Assembly: GCA_964517175.1 (NCBI GenBank)
Contig: CAZFBU010000006.1
Coordinates: forward strand, 1-57,071
Reading direction: 5' to 3'
DNA length: 57,071 nt
Origin: JADJNW01 sp964517175
GTDB taxonomy: Bacteria; Bacteroidota; Bacteroidia; Chitinophagales; Saprospiraceae
The position numbers and the translations under genes were made by a program. Within the stretch, counting starts at the first letter, position 1. The number at the start of each line of letters is the position of its first letter. Shown here in pieces: positions 49,290 through 57,071 of this stretch. Below the pieces are notes generated by a model. It was not told where the DNA came from and did no database searches. It saw nothing but the letters and a program-made list of their open reading frames with translations.

Positions 49290-49297
49290 TATCTTTG
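49290..49297 (+). promoter_or_regulatory. Bacteroidota -7 box TATCTTTG for the nitroreductase
   Basis: TATCTTTG, 17 bases before ATG 49315, with a TTTG at 49261-49264 as a possible -33 element (25-base spacing, long). Supports the start at 49315 over an upstream in-frame ATT/ATG-like start. Confidence 0.6.
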
Positions 49298-49314
49298 CAA
49301 CAAATACGCAAATT

Positions 49315-49896
49315 ATGAACGTCACACCAGAACAAATTCGTACAATTATCCATCAACGGCGATCAATTTTTCCAAAAATGTACAACGACAAGCCCATTTC
49401 CCGGGCGATTATTGAAGACATTCTGGAAAACGCCAACTGGGCACCGACCCACCGCCTTACCGAACCCTGGCGGTTCAGGGTTTTTACCGATGATGCCCGG
49501 GCGCGCCTGGGGCATTACCTGGCAGATTGGTACCGAGCGAATACTCCGGCGGAAAGCTTTTCCGATAAGAAATACGAAAAAAACCTGCAAAACCCGCAGC
49601 GTTCGGCTTGTGTAATCGCCATTTGCATGCAGCGCGATCCGGAGGAGCGCTTGCCCGAGTGGGAAGAAATTGCAGCCGTAGCTTGTGCGGTGCAAAATAT
49701 GTGGTTGACGTGTACCGCTTACGATATTGGTTGCTACTGGAGCACGCCCCGTGCGGCGCTCGAAGCCGATGAATTTCTGGGGCTGGAGGCAGGCGAAAAG
49801 TGCCTCGGTTTATTCTACATGGGCTATCACAACCTACCCGAATTGCCGGGCAAACGCACGCCAATTGCGGAAAAAGTTGAGTGGTTGCAAGAATAA
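49315..49896 (+). CDS. Nitroreductase family protein
   Basis: 193 residues from MNVTPEQIRTII. FMN-dependent nitroreductase fold: RRSIFPKMYNDKPIS at the N-terminus (FMN phosphate contact by RRS), ENANWAPTHRLTEPWRFRVF (the nitroreductase WAPS-like segment), AVACAVQNMWLTCTAYDIGCYWSTP and GLFYMGYHN at the C-terminus. It would reduce nitro or quinone-like compounds, or act in flavin or redox metabolism, with NAD(P)H. It is cytoplasmic. The substrate is not predictable. Transcribed on its own from the box at 49290. Confidence 0.88.
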   Translation: MNVTPEQIRTIIHQRRSIFPKMYNDKPISRAIIEDILENANWAPTHRLTEPWRFRVFTDDARARLGHYLADWYRANTPAESFSDKKYEKNLQNPQRSACVIAICMQRDPEERLPEWEEIAAVACAVQNMWLTCTAYDIGCYWSTPRAALEADEFLGLEAGEKCLGLFYMGYHNLPELPGKRTPIAEKVEWLQE

Positions 49897-49981
49897 TCCC
49901 CAAAAAGTAGCCGGAAATTATATTCTATTCATAATCAGGAGCTCAACAACCAAATAACCGCACATCCAAACCAAAAATTAG

Positions 49982-50012
49982 TTGGTCAAGCCAAAATATT
50001 GGTTTACTTTTG
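49982..50012 (+). promoter_or_regulatory. Promoter of hppA: TTGG -33 element and TACTTTTG -7 box
   Basis: TTGG (49982-49985) and TACTTTTG (50005-50012) are 19 bases apart, the best-spaced pair in the window. The leader to ATG 50118 is about 100 bases. Confidence 0.65.
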
Positions 50013-50117
50013 CGGTCATTTAACGGATGCAGGTAATATGTTTTGAAATTATCGATGATGAACACAAACCTGCAAGCTTTATTTTTTAACCAACTTAAAA
50101 CTTAAACGATACAAGAT

Positions 50118-52280
50118 ATGAGTGGTACGATTATTTATGCAATACCGGTCTTTGGCGTACTGGCGTTGCTATATACTTTCTGGCGCTCGGCCTGGGTGTC
50201 GAAGCAGGAAGTCGGGACGGAAAGAATGGCGATGATTGCCAAAAACATTGCTGATGGTGCGATGGCATTTTTGCGGGCGGAGTACCGGGTATTAATCATT
50301 TTTGTAGCGGGCGTAGCTATTCTGCTGGGTATCAGTGGCAACACAGAAAATTCTTCTCCGCTGATTGCACTTTCCTTTGTACTTGGCGCGGTTTGCTCGG
50401 CGCTGGCGGGCTACATCGGGATGCGCGTAGCAACCAAAGCGAATGTACGTACCACCAACGCAGCGCGCACCAGCCTCGGCAAAGCCCTGGAAGTGGCTTT
50501 TGCCGGCGGTTCGGTGATGGGACTTGGCGTGGTCGGATTGGGCGTTTTAGGACTAGGCTCCCTCTTCCTTCTGTATTCTAACATTGGTTGGGACATCAAT
50601 AAAGTCATTACGGTCATCACTGGTTTTTCTTTTGGAGCATCCTCCATTGCATTATTTGCTCGTGTAGGTGGCGGCATTTACACCAAAGCGGCTGACGTAG
50701 GCGCGGACCTGGTGGGAAAAGTAGAAGCCGGCATCCCGGAGGATCATCCGCTGAATCCGGCAACAATTGCCGATAACGTAGGTGACAATGTGGGGGACGT
50801 AGCCGGTATGGGCGCTGACCTCTTCGAATCCTATGTGGGTTCGATTATCGGTACCATGGTGCTGGGTGCAACGTTCATCGGTGTGGTCGGCTTTGAAGAA
50901 ACGAACGAATTCGCTGGGCTGAACGCGGTGCTGCTGCCATTGGTGCTGGCGGGTGTTGGTATTGTCACTTCCATTTTTGGCACCTTTTTCGTGCGTGTAA
51001 AGGAAGGGGGTGATCCGCAAAAGGCATTGAACAGAGGCGAGTTTATTTCTGCCGCGATCATGCTGGCAGCGACGATTGGTATCGTAAACTGGATGCTGCC
51101 GGGCAACTGGATTGACAAGACGGGCTTTGAATATAGCACGCTGGGCGTGATCCTGGCTGTAATCTTTGGTTTGGTAGCTGGTCTGTTGATCGGCTTGGTT
51201 ACGGAATACTACACGGGTACGGGTACGCGCCCGGTAAAGAAGATCGTCGATCAGTCTCTGACCGGTAGCGCTACAAACATCATCGCAGGCTTGGGCGTGG
51301 GTATGCAATCCACCGCTATTCCGATCGTCATTCTGGCGGCAGCGATCATCGGCGCGTATGAATTTGCCGGCTTGTATGGCATTGCGATTGCGGCAGTTGG
51401 TATGCTTTCCAACACGGGCATTCAGTTGGCAGTAGATGCTTATGGTCCGATTTCGGATAATGCCGGCGGTATCGCCGAAATGAGTGATTTACCCAAGGAA
51501 GTACGCGGACGCACGGACAAACTGGACGCCGTAGGCAACACCACGGCAGCAATTGGGAAGGGCTTCGCAATTGGCTCAGCGGCACTGACGGCGTTGGCGC
51601 TGTTTGCCGCTTTTATGACGGCAGCCGAGATCAACAGTATCAACATTGCCAGACCGCTGGTCATGTCTGGCCTATTGCTGGGCGGTATGTTGCCATTCCT
51701 CTTCTCTGCCCTGTCGATGGGCGCAGTGGGGCGCGCAGCAATGGATATGATACAGGAGGTGCGTCGTCAATTTGCAAATATCCCGGAACTGAAAGCAGCC
51801 CTGGAAGCGATGCGCCGGAATGATGGCAAAGAAATGAACGAATGGAGCGATGCCGATCGCAAGATATTTGACGCAGCAGACGGCAAGGCCGAATACAGGA
51901 AGTGTGTAGAAATTTCTACCCGCGCTTCCATCCGGGAAATGGTGCTGCCGGGTGTGATCGCAGTGGCCACGCCGGTAGTCGTTGGCTTCCTGGGCGGTGC
52001 AGAAATGCTGGGTGGCCTGCTGGCAGGGGTTACGGTTACCGGCGTACTGATGGCAATTTTCCAGTCGAATGCCGGTGGTGCCTGGGATAATGCGAAGAAA
52101 ATGTTTGAAGAAGGTGTTGATATTCAGGGGCAGAAGTACTACAAAGGTTCCGAGCCGCACAAAGCAGCGGTAGTAGGTGATACGGTAGGTGACCCGTTCA
52201 AGGATACGTCCGGCCCATCCTTGAATATCCTACTGAAATTGATGTCAGTGGTAGCATTGGTTATTGCGCCGCTATTGTAA
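50118..52280 (+). CDS. hppA: Membrane-bound ion-translocating pyrophosphatase, K+-dependent type
   Basis: 720 residues with ~16 membrane helices. Substrate-binding motifs: DVGADLVGKVEAGIPEDHP, NPATIADNVGDNVGDVAGMG (acidic DNVGDNVGD loop), and near the C-terminus GDTVGDPFKDTSGPSLNIL. It couples hydrolysis of pyrophosphate to transport of H+ or Na+ out of the cell. The GNTTAAIGKGFAIGSA segment has Ala where K+-independent enzymes have Lys, so it is the K+-dependent type; similar to Thermotoga's Na+ pump in this stretch. Na+ versus H+ cannot be decided here. Strong promoter and terminator; single-gene unit. Confidence 0.95.
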   Translation: MSGTIIYAIPVFGVLALLYTFWRSAWVSKQEVGTERMAMIAKNIADGAMAFLRAEYRVLIIFVAGVAILLGISGNTENSSPLIALSFVLGAVCSALAGYIGMRVATKANVRTTNAARTSLGKALEVAFAGGSVMGLGVVGLGVLGLGSLFLLYSNIGWDINKVITVITGFSFGASSIALFARVGGGIYTKAADVGADLVGKVEAGIPEDHPLNPATIADNVGDNVGDVAGMGADLFESYVGSIIGTMVLGATFIGVVGFEETNEFAGLNAVLLPLVLAGVGIVTSIFGTFFVRVKEGGDPQKALNRGEFISAAIMLAATIGIVNWMLPGNWIDKTGFEYSTLGVILAVIFGLVAGLLIGLVTEYYTGTGTRPVKKIVDQSLTGSATNIIAGLGVGMQSTAIPIVILAAAIIGAYEFAGLYGIAIAAVGMLSNTGIQLAVDAYGPISDNAGGIAEMSDLPKEVRGRTDKLDAVGNTTAAIGKGFAIGSAALTALALFAAFMTAAEINSINIARPLVMSGLLLGGMLPFLFSALSMGAVGRAAMDMIQEVRRQFANIPELKAALEAMRRNDGKEMNEWSDADRKIFDAADGKAEYRKCVEISTRASIREMVLPGVIAVATPVVVGFLGGAEMLGGLLAGVTVTGVLMAIFQSNAGGAWDNAKKMFEEGVDIQGQKYYKGSEPHKAAVVGDTVGDPFKDTSGPSLNILLKLMSVVALVIAPLL

Positions 52281-52308
52281 AATAAAGGCTTTGTATCAAG
52301 CCAAATAG

Positions 52309-52338
52309 CGCCTCACCGATCACCGGTGGGGCGTTTTT
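52309..52338 (+). terminator. Rho-independent terminator of hppA
   Basis: Ten-pair stem CGCCTCACCG/CGGTGGGGCG with one T-G pair and a five-base loop, followed by TTTTTG. It starts 29 bases after the stop. Confidence 0.88.
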
Positions 52339-52463
52339 GTTATGTTAAGACGTTGCACGAATGCAAAAAAGAATGTAACTTTATCCCATCATCTTGAAAA
52401 AGCTCATCTTGGTTAGAAATCCTGTTTCCGAGAGCGACAACTTGTTATTCTTTTGTTAAAAAT

Positions 52464-52471
52464 TATTTTTG
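52464..52471 (+). promoter_or_regulatory. Bacteroidota -7 box TATTTTTG for the S41 protease
   Basis: TATTTTTG with CTTG (52441-52444) 19 bases upstream as a weak -33 element; leader ~120 bases. Confidence 0.5.
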
Positions 52472-52595
52472 CACGATAATCATCAAACATTTCGTGCCGA
52501 AAACAATATATTTATCTAGCAGTTATCGTTATAAACCAGTGCGATAATAAATGCTTATGCAAATGCTTTCCTTTACTACCATTAAAAGAACTTTT

Positions 52596-54701
52596 ATGAA
52601 GCTGAGAGGACCGATCTTCTTTTCTGTGTTGTTGGTGACTATAATCATAGCAGCATTTTACCCAAAATTTGATAATGGCAAGAAAGAGGCGCTGCTGATG
52701 TTCAGTGTCCTGAAGGTAATGAATCAACTGCATTACCAGCCCACCATGGTGAACGACCAATTTTCCGGCAAGCTCTTTGATCTGTACCTGGATCGAATCG
52801 ACAGCGGGCGGCGTTTTCTCACCCAACAGGATATCCGGCAAATGGAAAAATACAAAAATGACCTCGATGATGAGGCGCTCACCGGACAATTCGACTTTTT
52901 TGACTTGTCCCTGGAGCTTTTAAATAAAGGCATTGATAAAACACAGGGATTTTATCGAAAAATCCTGTCTAAGCCTTTTGATCTGGAGAAAGAAGAATAT
53001 ATCGAACTGGACACCGAAAAGCGTACTTTTCCGAAAAACGACGCGGAATTGCAGGAATTCTGGCGGTTGTACCTTAAGTACCAGGCGGTTTCCCGCATCA
53101 CCGACAACCTGAAAGCACAGCAAGAACTCGGAGAAGAGGAAGGGGAGCAGAAGTCGCTGGAACAACTTGAACAAGAAGCCCGTAAGGCGCTGGTTGAGCA
53201 ATACGATGACTGGTTCAGCCGTATGAAAAAAATATCCCGTTCGACCCGCCTGAGCTATTACCTGAGCGCTTTTACCAATATCTTTGATCCGCATTCCGAT
53301 TACCTGCAGCCAAAGGATAAACAAGACTTCGACATTCGGGTGAACGGCAGATTGGAAGGCATTGGCGCTACGCTCGGACAACTCGGCGAATACACAAAAG
53401 TCACGAGTATCGTGGTTGGTGGTCCGGCATGGAAAGGAAAGGAGTTGCAGGAAAACGACCTCATTCTGAAAGTAAAACAGGAAGATGAAACCGAACCGGT
53501 GGATATGACCGGATTGCTTACCCAGGATGTGGTGACGTACATTCGTGGTAAAAAGGGAACAAAAGTGACCCTTACGGTCAAGAAGCAGGACGGCTCGATT
53601 AAAGACATTGAGATTGTCCGGGATTTGATCGAATTTGAAGAAACATTTGCCAAGTCGCTCATCCTGGAAGGCGCAAAGCCCAACGAGAAAATTGGTTATA
53701 TCAATCTTCCAAGTTTCTACGCAGACTACGAATCGCCCAATGGCAGGAAATGTTCCTCGGATATCGCCAAAGAGTTGGAAAAAATGAAAGCCGAAGGTGT
53801 GAACGGCGTCATTCTCGACGTACGAAACAACGGTGGCGGCTATCTCAACGAGGTAGTCAATATGTCTGGTTTGTTCATTGAGGAAGGTCCTATCGTGCAG
53901 GCAAAATACCGGGATCGCGACCCGGAAATCTGGGAGGATGTGGATCCGCGCGTGCAGTACGACGGTCCGCTGGTCATTATGACCAATGTATTCAGCGCTT
54001 CCGCTTCAGAAATACTGGCAGCCGCTATGCAGGATTACGGTCGCGCCCTCATCGTGGGCAGTAAATCCACGCATGGCAAAGGTACGGTGCAACGCTTCTG
54101 GCCACTGGACCGGCTGGTGCAGGGCAATGACGACATGAAACCGCTCGGCGAAGTAAAACTGACCATTCAGAAATACTACCGCGTCAACGGCGGCTCGGTA
54201 CAACTGCGCGGCGTGACTCCCGATATCGTTTTGCCGGATACCTACCATTATATCGAAATGGGTGAACGGGACTATGATAATCCGCTACCGTGGACGGAGA
54301 TTGGCGCCCTGAATTTCCAGCAGGATGTATATCAACTGAGAGGCGTGGAAAAATTGCGCGCAGCCAGTGAAAAACGCGTGGAAAAAAGCGATGTGTTTAA
54401 TAAAATACTCGAAAATGCCCAGCGTATCAAAACGCAGCGGGAAGAAACTTCCTACCCGCTGAAGCTACAGGCATTCCAGACGCTGGTAGAAAAGCGCAAC
54501 CAGGAAGCAGAAGCTTTCAATGGTCTGTTCGACAGCGTGGTTAACCTGAATGTCAAAAACCTCAAGAGCGACGTGGTACGCGTCAATGCAGATGAAGCAG
54601 AAAAGGCACGCAATAATAATTTCGTTGAGGCGGTCTCCAAAGATGTGCACATTCACGAAACACTCAGTATCATACATGATCTGATTAGCACCGCTAATTG
54701 A
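52596..54701 (+). CDS. Carboxy-terminal processing protease, Prc/Tsp-like (S41)
   Basis: 701 residues from MKLRGPIFF (ATG 52596), where a signal anchor (~5-24) follows at once; ATGs at 52551 and 52557 add up to 15 residues. Domains: Prc-like N-terminal helical domain (~30-230), PDZ (~245-335, GIGATLGQLGEYTKVTSIV), S41 catalytic core. The Ser/Lys dyad is Ser469 in FSASASEILAAAMQDYGRAL and Lys495 in HGKGTVQ. The C-terminal helical tail (~600-701) is DUF3340-like, as in E. coli Prc. It degrades or trims periplasmic or envelope proteins from their C-termini. Length matches Prc rather than the shorter CtpA. Confidence 0.9.
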   Translation: MKLRGPIFFSVLLVTIIIAAFYPKFDNGKKEALLMFSVLKVMNQLHYQPTMVNDQFSGKLFDLYLDRIDSGRRFLTQQDIRQMEKYKNDLDDEALTGQFDFFDLSLELLNKGIDKTQGFYRKILSKPFDLEKEEYIELDTEKRTFPKNDAELQEFWRLYLKYQAVSRITDNLKAQQELGEEEGEQKSLEQLEQEARKALVEQYDDWFSRMKKISRSTRLSYYLSAFTNIFDPHSDYLQPKDKQDFDIRVNGRLEGIGATLGQLGEYTKVTSIVVGGPAWKGKELQENDLILKVKQEDETEPVDMTGLLTQDVVTYIRGKKGTKVTLTVKKQDGSIKDIEIVRDLIEFEETFAKSLILEGAKPNEKIGYINLPSFYADYESPNGRKCSSDIAKELEKMKAEGVNGVILDVRNNGGGYLNEVVNMSGLFIEEGPIVQAKYRDRDPEIWEDVDPRVQYDGPLVIMTNVFSASASEILAAAMQDYGRALIVGSKSTHGKGTVQRFWPLDRLVQGNDDMKPLGEVKLTIQKYYRVNGGSVQLRGVTPDIVLPDTYHYIEMGERDYDNPLPWTEIGALNFQQDVYQLRGVEKLRAASEKRVEKSDVFNKILENAQRIKTQREETSYPLKLQAFQTLVEKRNQEAEAFNGLFDSVVNLNVKNLKSDVVRVNADEAEKARNNNFVEAVSKDVHIHETLSIIHDLISTAN

Positions 54702-54723
54702 TGATCAGAGCGAAAACCACCCG

Positions 54724-54764
54724 GAATTGCCGCAATGAGTGCATCATTGCGGCAATTCTCATTT
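54724..54764 (+). terminator. Terminator-like hairpin after the S41 protease gene
   Basis: Fifteen-base perfect stem GAATTGCCGCAATGA / TCATTGCGGCAATTC with a five-base loop, followed by TCATTTTAG. A very stable hairpin with only a short T-run, 23 bases after the stop. Confidence 0.7.
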
Positions 54765-54818
54765 TAGGGATAATGCTTTTACGGATAAACCGCATTACAT
54801 TTTTTATTTTTCAACTAC

Positions 54819-54856
54819 CTGATTATCAGTTTTAAATATAATTTTTTGATTATCAG
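54819..54856 (+). promoter_or_regulatory. Two palindromic operator-like sites before the acyl-CoA synthetase gene
   Basis: CTGATTATCAG (54819-54829), a perfect inverted repeat around a central T, and TTGATTATCAG (54846-54856), one base different. They are 27 bases apart start to start and ~120-155 bases before ATG 54976. Placement and symmetry fit a dimeric repressor binding pair. No such site precedes the other synthetase gene. Confidence 0.45.
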
Positions 54857-54975
54857 ATCACTTTCGTTATAGAACAGGATGGCATCGTTTCCGGAAATTG
54901 AAACAATTCTGCACGCTTACATATCCATTTCAGCGGTGAATTACTTAATTTCAGGGCGATCAAGCATCTTATTGT

Positions 54976-56757
54976 ATGGATTTTTATCGCCTGTTTGAAA
55001 TTTTACCATATCAGCAAGCGCGTTTTGCGAATGAGAAAGCGCTGTCTATCCGGCAAGGAGAAAGCTGGCGCAGCTTCCGAACGCAGGAATGCGTTGACGA
55101 GACCAATCGGGTGAGCGCGGGCTTGCTCCATCTGGGTATTGCAAAAGGCGACATCGTTGCCGTCATTGCCCACGCCGGCAGTCCGGAGTGGAATTTCTTT
55201 GACCTCGGGGCACAGCAGATTGGGGCAGTGGTCGCCCCGTTGCACGGCAATGCCCGTTCACCGGAAATTGAATACATTCTGCGCGAAACCGAAGCAAAGG
55301 TTTGCCTGGCTGCAACCGAGGAACTGGCCCGGCAGATTGAGCGCATCAACCAAAGCCTGCCGAATCCTGTGCACGTTTTTTGTATCGAAACAGGAAGTGA
55401 TTTTCTTTCGTGGGAAGACCTGATAAAAAAACCTGCCGCAGCGGACTTACAGCGCATCGAAACCATCAAACATACCATTGACGAAAACGACCTGGCAACG
55501 ATTATCTACACTTCCGGTACCACCGGCGAGCCCAAGGGAGTCATGCTTTCGCACCGCAATATTGTCAGCAATATAAAATCGGTGATTTCACTCATCCCAG
55601 TTGATTACGAATGCCGGGTATTCAGCTTTTTACCACCGAGCCATATTTTTGAACGGATGGTTTTGTTCACATACATGGCAGCCGGATCGTCTATTTATTA
55701 CCAGTCGGGGCAGGCGTCTCTCATCGAAGATTTGCGCGAAGCTCGTCCGCATTATTTTACGGCGGTGCCAAAAGTTCTGGAACGGGTTTACAACGGCATA
55801 CTGGCAGAAGTAGCAACCAAGCCTTTGTTTGTGCGTAAAATTGTGACCTGGGCGATCCGGATGGGCGAAAAATACAACGAAACCAAGCGTTTTCCGTTAC
55901 CTACCTACTGGCTGTGGCATCTGATAGCGGATATTTTGGTGTATCGTCAATGGCGCAGGCAATTGGGGGGTGCGGTGCGTGGCATAGCCGTTGGAGCGGC
56001 GGCGCTGCAACCGGCATTGGGCAAGTTGTTTTCCTGCGCCGGCATCCGCATTCGCGAAGGATATGGACTGACGGAAACCTCCCCGGTAGTAGCCTTCAAC
56101 CGCTTTGAGCCGGGTGGAGTACGCTTTGGAACGGTGGGCATTCCGGTGCCGGGTGTGGAGGTTCGCATTGATAATCCGGATGAAAATGGGGAGGGTGAGA
56201 TTTTGGTACGCGGCCCGAATGTAATGCAAGGGTATTTCAAAAAAGAAGCCGAGACCAAAGCCGTGCTTCGGGCAGATGGCTGGCTGCACACGGGCGATGT
56301 TGGGAAGTTTGTATTCCGGCGTTTTCTGCGCATCACCGACCGGCAAAAGGACATTTTCAAAACTTCCGTAGGTATGTACGTGGCGCCCCAACTCGTAGAA
56401 CATGCCATGTGTGCGAACCCATTTATTGAGCAATGCCTCATTCTTGGATTCAACCGACCATCGGTCGCGGCGCTGATTGTACCGCACTTCCCAACGCTGG
56501 AACGCTGGTGTAAGGAAAATGAAGTGCACTGGACGGCACCGCAGTTTATGGTGCTAAATCCTAAAGTATTGCAAAAAATGGAGCAGGAAATACAGCAGGT
56601 GAACGAAACCCTGCCAACGCATCAACGCATTCGCCATTTTCATTTAATGCATCAAAATTGGACGGAAGAAACAGGAGAGCTAACCCCTACCCTAAAGGCA
56701 AAGCGGCATTTCATCCTTGAAAAATATCACAAGGAAATAGAGGAAATGTACAAGTGA
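54976..56757 (+). CDS. Long-chain acyl-CoA synthetase (AMP-forming), FadD15-like
   Basis: 593 residues of the AMP-binding family, of the long subgroup that includes mycobacterial FadD15 and bacterial/plant long-chain synthetases. Motifs: IIYTSGTTGEPKGVMLSHRN (~176-195), FLPPSHIFERM, AVPKVLERVYNGI, REGYGLTETSPVVAFN, WLHTGDVGKF, DRQKDIFKTSVGMYVAPQ. The C-terminal region is LTPTLKAKRHFILEKY, where the catalytic Lys expected in the LTPT-x-K motif is present. It activates long-chain fatty acids. Differs from the FadD-like gene at 30371 by ~30 residues in length and its linker motif. It has operator-like palindromes upstream and is convergent with a 42-residue gene. Confidence 0.9.
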   Translation: MDFYRLFEILPYQQARFANEKALSIRQGESWRSFRTQECVDETNRVSAGLLHLGIAKGDIVAVIAHAGSPEWNFFDLGAQQIGAVVAPLHGNARSPEIEYILRETEAKVCLAATEELARQIERINQSLPNPVHVFCIETGSDFLSWEDLIKKPAAADLQRIETIKHTIDENDLATIIYTSGTTGEPKGVMLSHRNIVSNIKSVISLIPVDYECRVFSFLPPSHIFERMVLFTYMAAGSSIYYQSGQASLIEDLREARPHYFTAVPKVLERVYNGILAEVATKPLFVRKIVTWAIRMGEKYNETKRFPLPTYWLWHLIADILVYRQWRRQLGGAVRGIAVGAAALQPALGKLFSCAGIRIREGYGLTETSPVVAFNRFEPGGVRFGTVGIPVPGVEVRIDNPDENGEGEILVRGPNVMQGYFKKEAETKAVLRADGWLHTGDVGKFVFRRFLRITDRQKDIFKTSVGMYVAPQLVEHAMCANPFIEQCLILGFNRPSVAALIVPHFPTLERWCKENEVHWTAPQFMVLNPKVLQKMEQEIQQVNETLPTHQRIRHFHLMHQNWTEETGELTPTLKAKRHFILEKYHKEIEEMYK

Positions 56758-56776
56758 AAGGCGTGTTGATCAGCGA

Positions 56777-56905
56777 TCACTTTACCGGTACATCCGCAAA
56801 ATTGACATTGTAAATCCAAATAACCAGGATAACGAATAAGATAATACCAACGATCAAATACATCAGGCAAAAGCCCTTTTTACCTACATTTTCAATTTCT
56901 GCCAT
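56777..56905 (-). CDS. Small single-pass membrane protein (42 aa)
   Basis: Leftward ATG 56905 to TGA 56777 encodes MAEIENVGKKGFCLMYLIVG, then IILFVILVIWIY and NVNFADVPVK. Polar N-terminus, one ~22-residue membrane helix, short polar tail. A TATCTTTG promoter box lies 82 bases upstream in the correct orientation, and an intrinsic terminator of the next gene lies just beyond that, so it is an independent transcription unit. Function unknown. Too short for standard gene callers; evidence is the promoter-ORF arrangement and a sensible topology. Confidence 0.65.
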   Translation of the reverse strand: MAEIENVGKKGFCLMYLIVGIILFVILVIWIYNVNFADVPVK

Positions 56906-56986
56906 AGCTGGAAAAGTTAAATAACTGCTAATTGTTTGCCTGCGTTGCCATTAAAAGTTAACAACGATCAATTTTAAAAACCGGTG

Positions 56987-56994
56987 CAAAGATA
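56987..56994 (-). promoter_or_regulatory. Bacteroidota -7 box TATCTTTG for the 42-residue gene
   Basis: Leftward TATCTTTG, exact match to TAnnTTTG; leader of ~75 bases to ATG 56905. Confidence 0.6.
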
Positions 56995-57010
56995 AAAAAC
57001 GCCCCATTTT

Positions 57011-57047
57011 AAAAAACAAACGGGCTGTGCTTTTTCACACACCCCGT
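57011..57047 (-). terminator. Rho-independent terminator of a gene beyond the right edge
   Basis: Leftward ACGGGGTGTG...CACAGCCCGT stem (57020-57047; one bulge/mismatch) followed by TTGTTTTTT (57011-57019). It must terminate a leftward gene lying outside the window. Confidence 0.75.
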
Positions 57048-57071
57048 CCATTTTAAGTTCTTTCTAAATTA

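Larger units (their letters stand above)
52281..52595 (+). other. Spacer between hppA and the S41 protease gene
   Basis: 315 bases holding the hppA terminator (52309-52338), the protease promoter box (52464-52471) and a six-base inverted repeat GCACGA/TCGTGC (52471-52497) at the predicted transcript start. No additional gene seen. Confidence 0.6.

Overview
The window is a chromosomal segment of about 57 kb from a member of the Bacteroidota, most likely a Saprospiraceae/Lewinella-type marine or sludge bacterium. The evidence is a complete SprA (type IX secretion outer-membrane translocon), a PorP/SprF-family protein, proteins with type A and type B T9SS sorting domains, a SusC/SusD pair, an RprX/RprY-like two-component system, an S1 ribosomal protein with a long acidic N-terminus, and many copies of the Bacteroidota promoter element TAnnTTTG (-7 box) upstream of genes. 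The genus is inference. A 100-N assembly gap lies inside purD, so the sequence is a scaffold.

Left part (1-13.1 kb): the N-terminal edge of a transposase-like frame, a D-aminoacylase-like lipoprotein with altered metal ligands, then a leftward surface-protein cluster. In order of transcription the cluster is a 2702-residue secreted protein (dockerin-like, cohesin-like, acidic linker, four Kazal inhibitor modules, two pre-peptidase-type modules, sixteen SprB-type repeats, PKD, cohesin-like, dockerin, cohesin-like, type A sorting domain), a 637-residue protein (cohesin-like, SprB/Ig-like modules, type B sorting domain) and a PorP/SprF-like protein. I read this as a candidate cohesin-dockerin based cell-surface assembly carrying protease inhibitors; it is the most unusual content of the window.

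Middle (13.5-36.2 kb): a class V aminotransferase-fold enzyme, a TIGR03364-type FAD oxidoreductase, SusC/SusD (the SusC start region is overrun by a repeat element), a coiled-coil/HhH membrane protein next to a tandem OmpA-domain protein, two small hypothetical proteins, a GCS2-like ligase fused to a CBS pair, a PhyH-type dioxygenase, rpsA, an acyl-CoA ligase, a T9SS-exported vanadium-haloperoxidase-like enzyme, a methionine-type aminotransferase, and purD interrupted by the gap. A ten-unit heptamer array sits between the last two.

Right part (36.3-57 kb): ruvA, sprA, an RprX/RprY-like sensor/regulator pair, pyrD with a probable TTG start, a nitroreductase, a membrane pyrophosphatase of the K+-dependent type, a Prc/CtpA-like S41 protease, a second long-chain acyl-CoA synthetase, and two very short membrane-protein genes. 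This part is mostly housekeeping and envelope functions. SprA is the channel through which the sorting-domain proteins of the left and middle parts would be exported. No tRNA, rRNA or CRISPR array was recognised.
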